A stretch of DNA of 64,000 bases. Origin: Lepidodermella squamata (lineage: Eukaryota > Gastrotricha). This document shows positions 23,669 through 36,254 of this stretch, piece after piece (position 1 is the first letter of the stretch; the number at the start of each line of letters is the position of its first letter). The notes beneath the pieces are model-generated. The model was given only the letters and a program-made list of their open reading frames with translations, had not been told where the DNA came from and searched no databases. A program made the position numbers and the translations under genes. Location of the stretch: assembly GCA_047495785.1 (NCBI GenBank), contig JBLDXI010000032.1:186001-250000 (forward strand), read 5' to 3'.

Positions 23669-26600
23669 TTAGGCGAAACTGCTCGCAGTCGATTGCGATC
23701 GTGTGTAATTGCCCGGCGTGGCGCCGGGTGATCGAAGCGAGGCCGGGACAACGCTGGACGACTCAGCGCTGAGTCGCGCAATCGGGCGCCGCCTCAGCTC
23801 AGCCTGAATGTCTGTCATTTGCTGCTGCAGCACGTATTGATAGATCAAATTGCGCGGAATCCGCTGCCCGGTCGGCGATCGCAACTGAGCCGGAACGGGC
23901 GGCGCCGGCGAGTGGCTGACAATCAGCGACCCTGGCAGCGGTTTCGACTTGTCGTGGTGAGGCTTCACCTCCTTGCATAGCGACATCATCTTCGAGATAT
24001 TCTGACCCTCGGCCGTGCCAAATTTCGGCGCAACGGGTGCAACCGGCGTGACCGGGTAGTTGTTCTGCGCCGACGAGCTGGTCTTCGAAGCGGAACCAGG
24101 TACCACGTCCGGCTCGCACAGCCGCGACAACACCATCAACTGCCGCTCGTCGATGCAAACCTTCGCCAACTCGTCAACAACCGGTATCGCCTCGGGCTTC
24201 ACCGCCGGGAAGTGCAGCCGGCTGTTCAGGTAGAACTCGATCTGTTTCCGCGTTCGAATCGCCGCGAAAATCTGCTTCGGACCAGCCGAGGCGACGTCTG
24301 TCCCGGTAACCCGGCCCAGGGTCGAATGCGCGGCGCCTTTCCGCCGGCCTAGCGTTAGCCACCCTGTTGATACAACGGCCTTATGCCCAGGATCCGCCCC
24401 GGCGCCAAAGTACACCTGGTCGAATAATTCCTTACCCGGGTAGCGTTCGGCGCATAACTGACGAATTTGCCTCACCTCTCGGCCTAGCATCCTCAGCTTT
24501 TCAACATTAATCAAAGTCGCGCCCGAGTTAGGATCGGCGTCATTTTCCGAGACGAAAGTCGAATTGCCAAGGTGGACAAAGGCGAGGTCTTTTTTGACGA
24601 GGGGGAACAGCGGAACAGCCGGGCACAGTCGGCCGTCTCGTTGAAGCCTCGCAATGTGATTTCGATAGCGAGACATGTTTCGACTCGGGTCGAATAATTC
24701 CCGATAATCTTCGAGTAATTTCTTGTATTTCGGCGAAACCCGAGCCCAGGTGTTATTAAGGCGGACCACGGCCGAATGTCCCAACCCGGCGACTACGGCG
24801 AAGGTCGACTCGAAGTTATTCAGCCGCAAACAAAATCCGGCTAATTTAATGAAAAATTGGATCAGTTGAACCCTTCGCCTCAGCTTATGTTCCGCGGTGA
24901 TTTCCGATACTACCCAGAATAATTGCCGGTTCGATAGGTTTGTCATGGCTTCAACCCTAGCGTGACCGCCGCCTTTTGAGAGTAGGGCTGGTCGCGTGTT
25001 GTGGCTGTCTGTTAGCGCGAGTACGTCGTCGATGTAGTCGAGTGGTTGGATTTGTTCGAAGGCGTCGAATTCCGCCAGGGTGAGTACGAGGGCGACGAGG
25101 CGGGGTCGCATTGTCAGCAGGTTGACTTTGGACATTTCACCGATCACTTCGTTCACCTCTTGCGGGCCAATCAACGATTGAGATGAAGCGGAAGAAATTT
25201 GACGAAGATAATACCTAAAAATATGAATAATTTAATAATTATAATAATTATTAGTGCGAAAATATTAACCATTAAAAATTAAATTAAAAAGTTTAAAATT
25301 CTTGGATCTAGAATATTTGCGCCTCAAAAATTGAGGTTCCAAATAAATTTTAATTAGTAAATTTAAAATTAATTTTAAGCGTTATAAAAAAATTCTGATT
25401 TTTGTTCCCATTCCGAATTCTTCCCTCGATTTTGATGCCCAATGACCTTGAAGGTATGAAAATGTCCTTTAGTGGTTTCAAGACTTCTGAAATCGGAAAA
25501 ATCACTGATTTATAAATTCGATAGCAGAAATCGATAAGGGCCGAATAAGACCGACTAAGCGGGATGATAATAATAAATAAAAGTGTGATTCAAAAATTGA
25601 GAAAGCTCGTAAAATCAGGGTTTTTGGGGAAAATTGAACCTAAATTCAAAAAAATTTAAAAATTTGAAAATTTCTAAAAATAATCTTAAAAATCTGTTGA
25701 TTTTCAATAACTCGTAGAAAAGAAGATCACACTGATATCAATTTGAATTTTATTGTGAAAATTTTCGAAAAAATTCGAAAAAATTTTGCGAATTCAAAAT
25801 CGAAATCAAAGTTTGTAAATTTTAATTACGGATAAACACTAATAATCAGAAATTATCAATTTGAATGTAAAACTTGAAATTTGAAAAACTTGAAAATTAG
25901 AAAATTTAATAGAGTTGATCCTAAGTAAAAATGAAGGGAACTTTGTTTACCTGGCACAGACCGGTAACCGGTCAGCCAAATCAGACCGATCGTCCAAAAG
26001 CCGGCGCGTTCTAACCGACTGCGTCGTCGGGTGAACAGTCACCTCAAACAGCGCATAATTCGCCAGCGGATCGCCGCGACCAACCTCCCGAACCAGGTTA
26101 AACTCCCGAACAGCCATGCCTATCAAATCAGCCGCCGTCGTGTCAGATCGAATCGCAAAATAGCGATGCTCCTGCTCAGGCGTATACACCATAACGGCCT
26201 GGTCAGGCGGGTCGGGAAACGGGCTGCGTTTCGGTAAAATCCCAGACACTAAATCCGGGTTCGACCTCGATCGCACCAGGTTAGAAGCGGGTAAAATCGG
26301 CGCGGGTAAATTAGCGGCAACATCCTGCTGTTGATTTTCACTGACAACAGATATCGCCGGATTGGAGGCTTTTCCCGCTAATTTTTTCGAAACTTTTGCG
26401 ACGAGTCGTGATAACTTTGTGCCATGCTTTTGATCGGCGGACGATGCCGATCGAACGTTGCCACTTGTTGCCGAATTTTTCATAGCAGTTTGATGTTGAT
26501 GAGCGGCGGGTAATGACGGCCGGTGTTGTTGTTTAGCTGACAAATTGAAACCTGGCGCCAGACCGGATATTGACTGAAGGCCTGTTATTGAGGATTAAGC

Positions 26601-29600
26601 AAACAATTAACGACCTAAGAAACTCGTAATAGGCGCCATCATGACTCACCCAACTTGTTGTATCTGACTGTTAGCGCAAGATGACTAGTGCCCTGCAGAA
26701 TGTCGACCGCTCGGTTGTATGTTATCGACGCGAAATCGTGATTGTTAACATGTAAAATCTGTTTTTCGTAAATGATAGAAGATGGGAATTAAAATACAGT
26801 GTTTATCCAGCGCGAATCCCATTGCGCAATCGCAGCGGCGCGTGCGATATAATCCGCCTTAATAATATCGCATTTCCGCCCGCACTCCCAATTTTCACAC
26901 ATCAAAGTTAAGTGAGTGAGTATTTACCTGATCGCCGCGCCTCAGTCCCGCTCGCCAAGCCGCGCCGTTTTTGACGACGTGCGACACGAAAATTCCGGCC
27001 CGCTGTTCCAGGCCGCCTGTAATCTGGAATCCCGCCGCGTCCAGGTTCGGCAACCCCGGCGTCATCGCCGCCTTTGTAATCACCACAGGCCGCGCCCGCG
27101 ATCGGCTATGCGTCGCCAGTAGCAACAACTTCAACTGCGGTATCTGCCCGCTTTCCTCCAGAATTGTCTCAACCGTCTCCAGAAATTCGCCCAGCTCGTT
27201 AACCCGCTCGAACAGGCCGAAATCAGCCGAAATCCAATGCGTTATAACATTCGCCGCCTTTTTCTGCCGCGACGGGTCTTTCAACGCGGCGAGCAGATAC
27301 TCACAAATCGGCGTGACTGTGTCGATAAATAGCGGGAATGTCGTGAGAAAATCCTCGGAAAACGTCGGGTCAGCATTTGCTGAAACCGAAGCCGGCGAGT
27401 CATTTTGCCCGGGCACGACTAATTGAATCAGCCGATCTGCTGTGCCGCGAATTACAACCGGCACGCGGCGTGATCGATGTGGCAGTGGCGGCAGGGTCGG
27501 GTCGCCGCCATTATTACGCGGCAGAGTAGCAAATTGGGGCACTAAACCAGGCTGTAGCACGAAATCGCGTTCTTCCATCACGAGTACAACATGACCTGAA
27601 ATGTGAGCGGGCAATTTTTTCGTGAGTAAAATCGCGTTGGTGTAATTATTGCCGTTCGTCGTCGTGATGGTTGTTGTATTGATGGCGGTGAAATAGTAAT
27701 CGGGAAAAAATTCCGCCGACCAGCCCATTACGGCGCAGATTTCGCGCGGTGTTTTAAAAATAATTACGACGCAAATTAGCCCGGTAGAATTATTAAGGTG
27801 GACTTTTTTATTAATAACACTACAAGGCCAGGGCGGCGCAACGGCTAGCATGGTATTTTATTATTAGCAGCTATTCACGCTCGTCGCATTCGACTGGAAG
27901 GCGATGATAAGAAATAAGTGCGTAATCATAATGACGGGGCCATAAAAATTGCAAGTGAAGGTAATAATACGCTGAGCTGTGAGTTTTTGTGCGACACAAG
28001 CGCGCAACAAAAACAAGTCACAGTGGTATTTCTTAGCACGGCGCAAACAAAAACAGGCACCTGGCGACGCGTCGCGAGCCGGGCTCATCTTGTGGCTTGA
28101 AAAGGGCCGTGCGCGAGAAATTAAAACGCGCGGCAAATAATGCCGTTATAATCATCATTTTTTTCGCATTCTAACTGCGAAATTCCAGTTATAATTATGG
28201 CATTATAACGCTGTGTATTCAAAGCTGAGAGGTAACGACATCTCCGCTGCTCATCTCGCGAAAAATTGATGAAATAGCACTCGAAATGAACTCGCGCGGA
28301 GATAATCCGTTGAAGTGACACACTTCGCGTCATAAAGTGTGAACTTGAATGGGACACTGAAAATAGGTATGTTGAACAAATTATGCCGAAAATTATTTGT
28401 ACGCGCCGCAATGAAAAATTAAGGCCATTAATTTTAAGAAAATTATTTGCACAACCAACCATCACGAATAACGAACGAGGCAATATACCTGAAAAAATAG
28501 TGCAAAAACAAACCTTTATCGCGGACGACTTGTTTGTCCTGTTCGGCGCGGCTCAGCACGGATACGTAATCGGTATGGCTGACGACGATGAATTGACAGT
28601 AGGCGACGAGGGTGCGCAAAACACCGCTGTGCCGCCGCGCCGGTTTGTCGCGCGCCGATTCGACGCCAAAGCTGGACGTGATTTAACGCGCAAAGCGCAC
28701 AAATATTAGTTAAAAATTCATGAATGTGAATAATTTTCATACAAACAATAACAAGTAACAGATTTTGGCTAGGAATTTTTTCCAAGTATTTTTAAAAGCT
28801 CTATCAGTTCTAATTCGAGTGGAAATGGCTGAAAATGGTATAAAAATGATCCAAATTTTCACAAATCTTCCCAATATTTTATGTTTCCCGACTGAAATAC
28901 CAATCGAAAGATCTGATTTTGCCCATAAAATCGGGAGATAAAAGCTGGGTAATAAGGGCAAGGTAACACTCGGCACTTTTCCAGTTGGAAGTCAAGAAAA
29001 ATCGAAATTTTCGCTCAAATCATCACCTCATCGCCTGTCTCATCACCTCAAAACAAGGTGAATGGAGCAAAATTCGATTTTCAGAAAAATTTAATTAGTT
29101 TTTACATCCCCATTCGAAAAAGTCAAATTTACCGTGTTCACTGATGATTTTCGGACACGATGAAAATTAAAAAAAATATTGAAAAGTTTGTTCTTAATTT
29201 TCTTCACGATTCTAGCCAAAGTTTAGAGACGAATGTTGAATCTCACAAGTCACAAGGCCATTGCAAATGCAAATTAGCCAAAAATTGTCCCAGGCTAGCT
29301 AAATCTCTTAAAATTCTAAAAATCAGGAATAATTTTGCTCACCATTGTTTGAAAATTTCAGAATTTTCAAGCAAAAGCTCATTTTTAGCATGGAAAATAG
29401 GTTTGCTCTATTGTTAAGGTCGGGCCAGTTCATTTAAATACAAATCAGGTGAAATTAGCTAAAAAATTTAAAAATGTTTACGATTTTTCCAGCTTCAATA
29501 CCAATCGAAAGATCGGATTTCGTCCTCAAATTCGAGATAGGGAAATAGGGTATATATCCCAAAATGTGTTTGTGAGGTTAGGACAAAAGTTCTTTTATTT

Positions 29601-32097
29601 TTCTCGAGTAAAAAAGTGTCGATCATTAGCATACCTTTCACCGACGCCGAGTTCTCGCACATTGCCGTCGGGCGATCGGTGCTCGAGGGCGCCATTGATT
29701 ATGACCGACCATGAATCAACGTCGTCACCGTCCGATAGAATAACAGCGCCGGCCTCTTCGACCATAGCGTACGTCATAACTTGGCACAGGCTGCGCTTCG
29801 CATTCTGCGTCAAATCGGCAAAGGCCGGGAAATTTTGTACGAAATCGACGAGCAGATCGATTTCGCGCTCGCTTCGCTGGCCTGGGTTTTTCTCTAAACA
29901 TTCGCGGTACACGTCGGAAATCTGAAACAAACAAACAACGCAAACGTAAACAAAACAATTATTACACGCGCATAGCCGCGAAAAATCGAGTGGGCCTTAA
30001 TTCATAATTCATGAGTCTCGTTAAATAAATAAACTACGCTGATTTCAAAAATGCGAAAAATAAACAAAAAATAAATAACCAAAATTAACAGAAAGTCAAC
30101 TGTTTCAAAGACTAAAAGCTCAGTTCTGGTAACAAACTATAATAACAAAGAAGCTCTCTTAAAATCTTGAAACGGGAACTCCATGAATCAGTTTGGAAGA
30201 AAAAAGGAGAGGATATCCAATATTTAATCCTTTTTCGAAAATTTGGGACACTAAAATTGGGCGCAAAACAACAAATTCAATCTCGAGTATGATATTTTAA
30301 AAATTTTATATTTCGAGACTTGAATTTTTTGATCCCGATTGAAAACGACCCATTTTTCGCTGATGGTTGAGTTGAGGCGATCGAAACCAATATAACATAC
30401 ATAGGATGTAAATTTTTCTACCACGAAATGTGGGCTTTTCACCATTAATTTCGGGACTTTGACTATCAAACCCGAAAATTACAATTTTACCACCAATTTC
30501 GGGTTTTCTACCATCAAATTGAAGCTCTCGCCAACGTTACGGAAACCGCCATCAATTTAGGTCCTCTATCTATCAAATCTTTCTCACAGTTTGAGTGATT
30601 TGAACTATTACCAAGGTTCCGATATTGGAGAAATTATGGGTTTCTAAAATCGAAATTGGCTCCAATATAATTTGTCTGTTGTTTTGCAAAATATGCGAAT
30701 CATAGACCATTTCTATTCGGCAGAAGGCCATTTTAGGTCAATTTTAATTTGAAAAGCACATTTTTCATAAATTTAGAATGTTTCATGGTAGTGCTAAAAT
30801 TTGGGCTGAAAGCGAATGGCCCATTATATTTACAATATTTAAAATACAATCAAGATCATAACAAAGGTGATTTATGTTTCAGCTATGATCGCCATCGGTA
30901 AATGCAAAGGAAATTTGTTAATCATTCGAGACGAAAGACAGCTTTTAGGAAACTACCCAGCAACAGATGATAAATGGTGGAAAATGGCAAAAGAACCAGT
31001 CAAGACTATTCGAGAAAATCGAGAAAATTTAGCAAAAAAATGGAACAAAAATGACCAAATTAAGGGCGAAATGCCTCGAACTCTTGCATCAATTAAAAAC
31101 TGTCTGAAATGAGTAGTTTTCATGGAACCTCAGTCATTTCCCATTTCTAAGAAAATTTCCGTAAAAACTTTAAAATCCAGGAAATTTTGCTGATTTTCAC
31201 CAAAAATTGTCTTTCAAAAGAACGCGGATTTCCTAATCGAATTTGCAATAGAAATTTAAAAACGAAACTTACATCTGAGGTTGAAGTTTCCTCGGTAGGG
31301 CTCAACAGATCGTCATCCGAATCCACGGCCGACTCGGTCAAACCCGTCAAATCAATATCATCCACAGTCAGGGACGAACCCTGCTGCGTCGTACTGCCGC
31401 GTCTCATGCCTACATGACTCGAAGCCGGCACGATATTCGACGAAGCAAACGACGAAACCGAGCTGGCATCATCACTGATCGGCCGCCTTTTAACCGGCGA
31501 TTTATTCGCCCCGCCTCGCACAATCGCCGACGCCTCGTGGTTGCTAGGCGAGCGGTTCGAGGGCGGCAGATCCGGGGTCATTTCCACGACATCAACGCAG
31601 GATTCCTCCAGGTAAGGATCCGTCAAAATGTGCATGTAAGCCTGCTGGTTTTGATAGCTTTTCGACGATCGACTCGGCGTTGTAGAGTAATTAGCTCGGG
31701 ACATTCCAGCCGAGCCGCGTCGCGTAAAATCGACGGCTAAAAATTCGGACGGCTCAAGGACGATGCATTCCGTCAGCCGGCCGCCGGCTCGACTGCCCCG
31801 GATTACGGCGCCCGGGTAGGCGAGTCGGTTGTCGACGTAGACCAGCCCTGAAATCAGGATGAAACACGTCGATTCGGCGTCGTCTTCCGATGTGAATAAC
31901 AACTCGTCGGCATCGCGCCATTCGTAACGAGATTGGCCGGCTAGCAGGCGCGTTTCTTCCTGTGATAGCCCGGCGAAAATCGACTGGTCATCGGCGCATT
32001 TTTTCATAAAATCAACAGCGAGGTCAACGTCCTTTGAACTGCGCTCATTCGCCGGCTTTTTCAACGCCCGAATTAAATGGCGATCAGAGCTAGTCAT
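23669..32097 (-). CDS. PDZ-GEF / RapGEF2-6-type Rap guanine-nucleotide exchange factor
   Basis: Seven exons: 32097-31273, 29921-29635, 28671-28514, 27595-26928, 26758-26650, 26581-25951, 25214-23669 (4224 nt, 1407 aa). Order: a first partial cNMP-binding domain (about 15-120), a Ser-rich linker, a second cNBD-like domain (about 285-425; GESFGVES, CQFIVVSHTDYVSVL, GHVVLVMEERD), RasGEF-N/REM (about 440-560), PDZ (about 570-682; ITGGLEQRAGIFVSHVV), Ras-associating domain (about 800-893; VMVYTPEQEHRYFAIRSD), then the catalytic RasGEF domain (about 895-1160; QPLDYIDDVLALTD, LFWVVSEI, FVHLGNSTF). This order is diagnostic of PDZ-GEFs, which load Rap GTPases with GTP at membranes and junctions. The tail is Pro/Ser-rich and ends TASSFA. 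Introns of 0.7-1.35 kb are far longer than in the 40-60 kb cluster. Confidence 0.95.
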
Positions 32098-33213
32098 TTT
32101 TTTACGTTACAGCAATCGAGACATTTCTTTAAACAGTAGTTTTTCTGTTTTTATCTAATCTCTCTTTTATAAATATACCTACGATGAAAACAAACGAGGA
32201 GTGGTTGTAGTATATTATAGTAGTAAAAGAGTGGGCTGCTAGTAATGATGCGTGATTCATTATAGTGAGCACACACAAAAAATTTACTACAAACATCTGC
32301 TACTACGATTTTTCAGTAGAAAAATTAGCATTTATTCGTACCAACCGACTTTTGCCTGACCGTGTGTCGTTACTAAACAGTAGTTACCTGGGGTTAGGAA
32401 TGCGTAATTAATTATTATTAGTATTGTAGAATGGGAGGCTGCGAAATGTTGCTAACACGTGTGCGTTTGCATGTTTATTTTTAGAATTTCGATCTGACAC
32501 GCAATTTCACGGAACAAGTGAGTCCCGACGGGAAATTGCAAAATCAGAACTAAAAGACGAATAATTTTCCAAGAGTAAAAGAAATCAGGTTAAACTACTC
32601 CAAATTAAAAAATAATGCCTCTGAAAAAGTCCACCTTAATAATTTTGAAAACTGAATAATTCACAAGTCAAGCTGTTAAATGTCGCTCGTTTTTCGGCTA
32701 CTTTCGAAAAATTTTCCAGTTAAGAATTTTTTTTAAAATTAGAACATGAATAAGACTGGTTGAAATGACAGTCGGATTTATATGTAAATAAATAAAGTAA
32801 TTAATTATTCAAAGTGGCCATAAAAATTAACTTTTACACCTGCACAATGGAGGAAAAAATACCCGATTAAACGTCTTGAACACAGCGACAATAGCCTAGG
32901 TATCACCTTAACGCTAAAAAAATTATTATTTTACAGTCGAAAAAATAACCGTTTTCAAATAGCAAACAGCCGCTCGCTTTTATTGTCAAATTAATTGCTG
33001 CTGCGGTATTTTTTAATGGTATATTATTAAGAAAAATACCATAATTGTGAAAGTGATTGTTCCGCAATTTTTTTCGTACCTCGCACAAAATATCTACAAA
33101 ATGCGATCAAGAGATGAGAACAAAAGAAGTAGTAAAAAAAAAAGAGCCAAAAGTAATAACAAACAACAGAAGCTGTGTGTTGTTTTTCGGCTGACACGTT
33201 TGAGAAAATTTCA
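32098..33213. other. Intergenic region upstream of the Rap GEF
   Basis: AT-rich. It should hold the Rap GEF promoter and 5' UTR and the 3' UTR of the small gene at 33214. No discrete element recognised. Confidence 0.4.
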
Positions 33214-33579
33214 TCAAGCAGGAGTAGAAGTTATTTGACTTGGTGTGTTAGCAGCCGAGCCATCTGATACCGATGTAAGATGTTTACCGTAGTAGAGTGT
33301 GTAGTAAATAGACAGCGCCGTCAGTGCAAGACTCGTCGCTATGCCTAAACAGCTTAGTACGATGGAGATGGCCTGATGGCGGCATGTTGTACCTCGGAAG
33401 GCCAAAATCACGGCCGGAATTGCGATTGGCAAACAGCAGAGAGACAGTGAGACGGCGGCTAGGGGCCGCGAAATTCGACGCAATCGACCACACCTACTCG
33501 TCCGCCTTAACGATGACGGCAAAAGATCGCCTTCGTTGCAATTCGATTCGAAATCTTCCGAATCGTTCGCGTCTTTCAT
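33214..33579 (-). CDS. Small two-transmembrane protein (dispanin-like layout)
   Basis: A single-exon 121-aa frame from an ATG. A polar, acidic N-terminus (MKDANDSEDFESNCNE) and a basic stretch (RRTSRCGRLRR) are followed by two hydrophobic segments (about 40-63, PLAAVSLSLCCLPIAIPAVI; and about 72-94, ISIVLSCLGIATSLALTALS), then a Ser/Thr-rich tail. It shares layout and motifs with the proteins at 38298-38876 and 46550-47059: a basic patch, an A-L/V-x-x-L start to TM1, a Pro-x-x-(I/V) near its end, a short polar loop, and LS-x-x-GI in TM2. The pattern recalls CD225/dispanin proteins, but identity is too low for a firm call. Function unknown; membrane location inferred. Confidence 0.6.
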   Translation of the reverse strand: MKDANDSEDFESNCNEGDLLPSSLRRTSRCGRLRRISRPLAAVSLSLCCLPIAIPAVILAFRGTTCRHQAISIVLSCLGIATSLALTALSIYYTLYYGKHLTSVSDGSAANTPSQITSTPA

Positions 33580-36254
33580 AATGCTGTTATTTTATCATCC
33601 GAACACGACGTCAAAAACTCGACAATTTTTCGAGTGTGTGTGAAATAAAAACGCGTTTTTTATAATGAAGCCAGATATTTTTGCGATGTTTTAAATAATC
33701 AAGCCCCTTACAATAATAATATATTGTGTTGGCATAGCGCGACTGCGCGATTGATCGATATCGGCTACACGCGTGCTATAAAGGAAACGAGGGGAAAAAA
33801 AGCAATTGATCGAGTAAGCGGACGGAAATATTTTTTCGCCGCCGCCATCAGGTGAGGGCTGTAAGGACATGGCTATAGGCAGTAATTCTAATTTTTTCCG
33901 CGTGCAAATGAAAACATGATTGCTATATAACGAGATGGAGGTGTGTAAACATAAATCGATTGATTTAATGGTAATTAATGACTGATCTCAAAAATTCTGG
34001 GAAAACATAATGTTTTATACCTCAATTATTAATCGCAAAAATTAGCGCTATAATTTGCGCAAATATTCCAATTAAAAATCAATAAATAAATTAGGGAAAT
34101 ATTTGCTCAGCAAACCTCAAGATAAAAAGATTACGGCCAAACAAAAATGTTCTCGTTAAATTATTTCTTTAATTAAAACCTGGAATATTTTAATAAAAAA
34201 TCAAGAAGATGAGAGCCGTGAGCGAGAGAGATGAATAAAAGCCTACCTAGGTCGGTTAATTGTCAAGAATACAGGCGAATGAGGTGAATGAAGACGAGTT
34301 TAATAAGACTCTGTTGGTTATGCATTCAGCTTAACGCAAGCGTAATAACAACGCCCGCCCTCTGTGTGTGTGTGAGAAATTCTAAAGAGAGGCGAGAGAA
34401 TAAAGACACAGAGCAGAAAGGTGGCCCTCGCTATACATTGCCATCAGTGACGTGTGGCAAGCGACGGCAAATACTGATAATAATAGCAGAGCGGCACTCA
34501 GCACGGGGTCATCGCACTTGAAATTTGAGACCGGAAATAATTTTGTCGGAATTAAAATCGATAGTTAATTGAACTCTAGTCTTCGGCGAGAGATTCAAGT
34601 GCTAAATACGGATTTGCCTATACTTATTTCTTGCCTGATGCTGAGACGCGGCAAACAGGTAAATACGACAGTGGCGGCGACGAGAATAAGAAATAATCAT
34701 AAATGTAGTAGGGACACGGCGGTGGCGGCTGGAGATGGAACGGCCGGCCTAATGTCTCATTATTAGACAAGCGGGCGGATGGTCGCAGCCGTAAAAAGGC
34801 ATCGAGGAATAACACACACAACTCAGATATAAGACTGAGTAACATTATTGTGGTTGGTTAGTTGCTAGTAGTCGTAGTAGGTAGGCCTGCCATGGTGGTA
34901 AATAATAATATTAGTATTTTTACATGCATGCAGCGTGTTTTATTATTGCGATATGTGTTTGCGTGAAGGTAAAACGCAGGTAAGGTCAAATAATGGTCGC
35001 CGTATATGTGTGTATGTTTAGCGGGTACAAGGCTTTTTCGTCATCATCAGCTATCGCCCGGCGAATAAAGAGCCTGACCTTGAAGAAACAAGCCTCAAGT
35101 GCGTGTTTGTCGAAGCAAGAAAAGATCTACTGTTTCGCTGGTGAAAATAAGACGGCAACTACTTACTACTACGACGACGAACAGGTCTAATAATAACCGC
35201 GATGGAATAGTAATAAAAATTTTGTATCTATATAGGCCGTTGCGTTATCTCATATCTGGGTCACATCAGTCGTTTTTATTGTTATCGCGCGCCAAGTGCG
35301 GAAGTGCGCGGCGTGTTGAAAGATGAAAGGAAAGATGGCGTAATAAATTGAAAAAGGCAACACCTTAAGCCTTAAGCAAATACCTGAGCAACTTTCACGA
35401 ATACCGAGACGTGGAAAAACAAAACTCTCACCACACTGGTAGAACCAGGAAAACACCGCGACTAATGGGAGCCACATAGCATGCGGAATTTCGGTGGTGT
35501 GTCTGGTTAATTACAACAACCATCGCGCTACGAAAACACGCCAAGATTTTGTTTGCCAGCACGCGATGTTTAAAATATTGACATTTAGCGGTTTGGTTCG
35601 AGTCGCCCACTCAGCGACGCGTTGGCGCGCGTCTCTTGCGGGCGATTAATTGGCGATTAAGCATCAACTTCACTGCTGTTGTGGGTTTGGCATTTGCACC
35701 TCACGCACCTGGCGAGGCGACGTGATTAAAAATCACGGGCTAATGTCAACAAAACCGAGGCGACAATATCACACGCCCCAACTTTCAGAGGAGCGGTTCC
35801 GAATTAACATGAATGAATGATTGAAAAAAAAATTACTTTCTGATTCAACCAATTTTACCTGTTTTTTTCAAATTGCTTCAAATAATTAGCAAGATAAATA
35901 AAATTGACCCTTATGGTTTATGTTGCGTCACACATTTTTGGGTGACAACGCACTGATAAATGTCCTTGAACAATCGAATTTTTATAACGGCGTGTCTCAA
36001 ATTGAAAAATAATCCACAAATATTTGAGACGATGAATAAATTTTTTTTAGCTGAAAAATGCCCGCCATATTGGATTAATTCACACACGCGACTATCAAGT
36101 TCAGCATCATCTGCTACGCCGATTTAGGATAAGTCGTAGCCTTCGCAGTCGCCTGTCATTTATCTACAGAAAAATTATTTTCCACTATTTTTATCCATGA
36201 TGGTTATTTTTGTCAAAATTAATTCTTATTTCAAACCTTGGAATAGAATTTTAC
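33580..36254. other. Intergenic region between divergent genes
   Basis: 2.7 kb between the small membrane-protein gene (minus) and the DUF3504-like gene (plus). No gene recognised. A repeated GGCGACGTG / GGCGATTAATTGGCGATTAA patch lies at 35635-35725. Confidence 0.45.

Noticed and set aside
27864-28136. 90-codon minus-strand frame in the same Rap GEF intron
   Set aside because: The phase-1 junction between 28514 and 27595 closes directly into GHVVLVMEERD, so no extra exon is needed.
28121-28483. 120-codon minus-strand frame between Rap GEF exons
   Set aside because: Falls in intron 3 and the flanking exons join in frame without it.
34288-35610. Several 60-77-codon frames
   Set aside because: Overlapping on both strands without motifs or splice context; consistent with chance.
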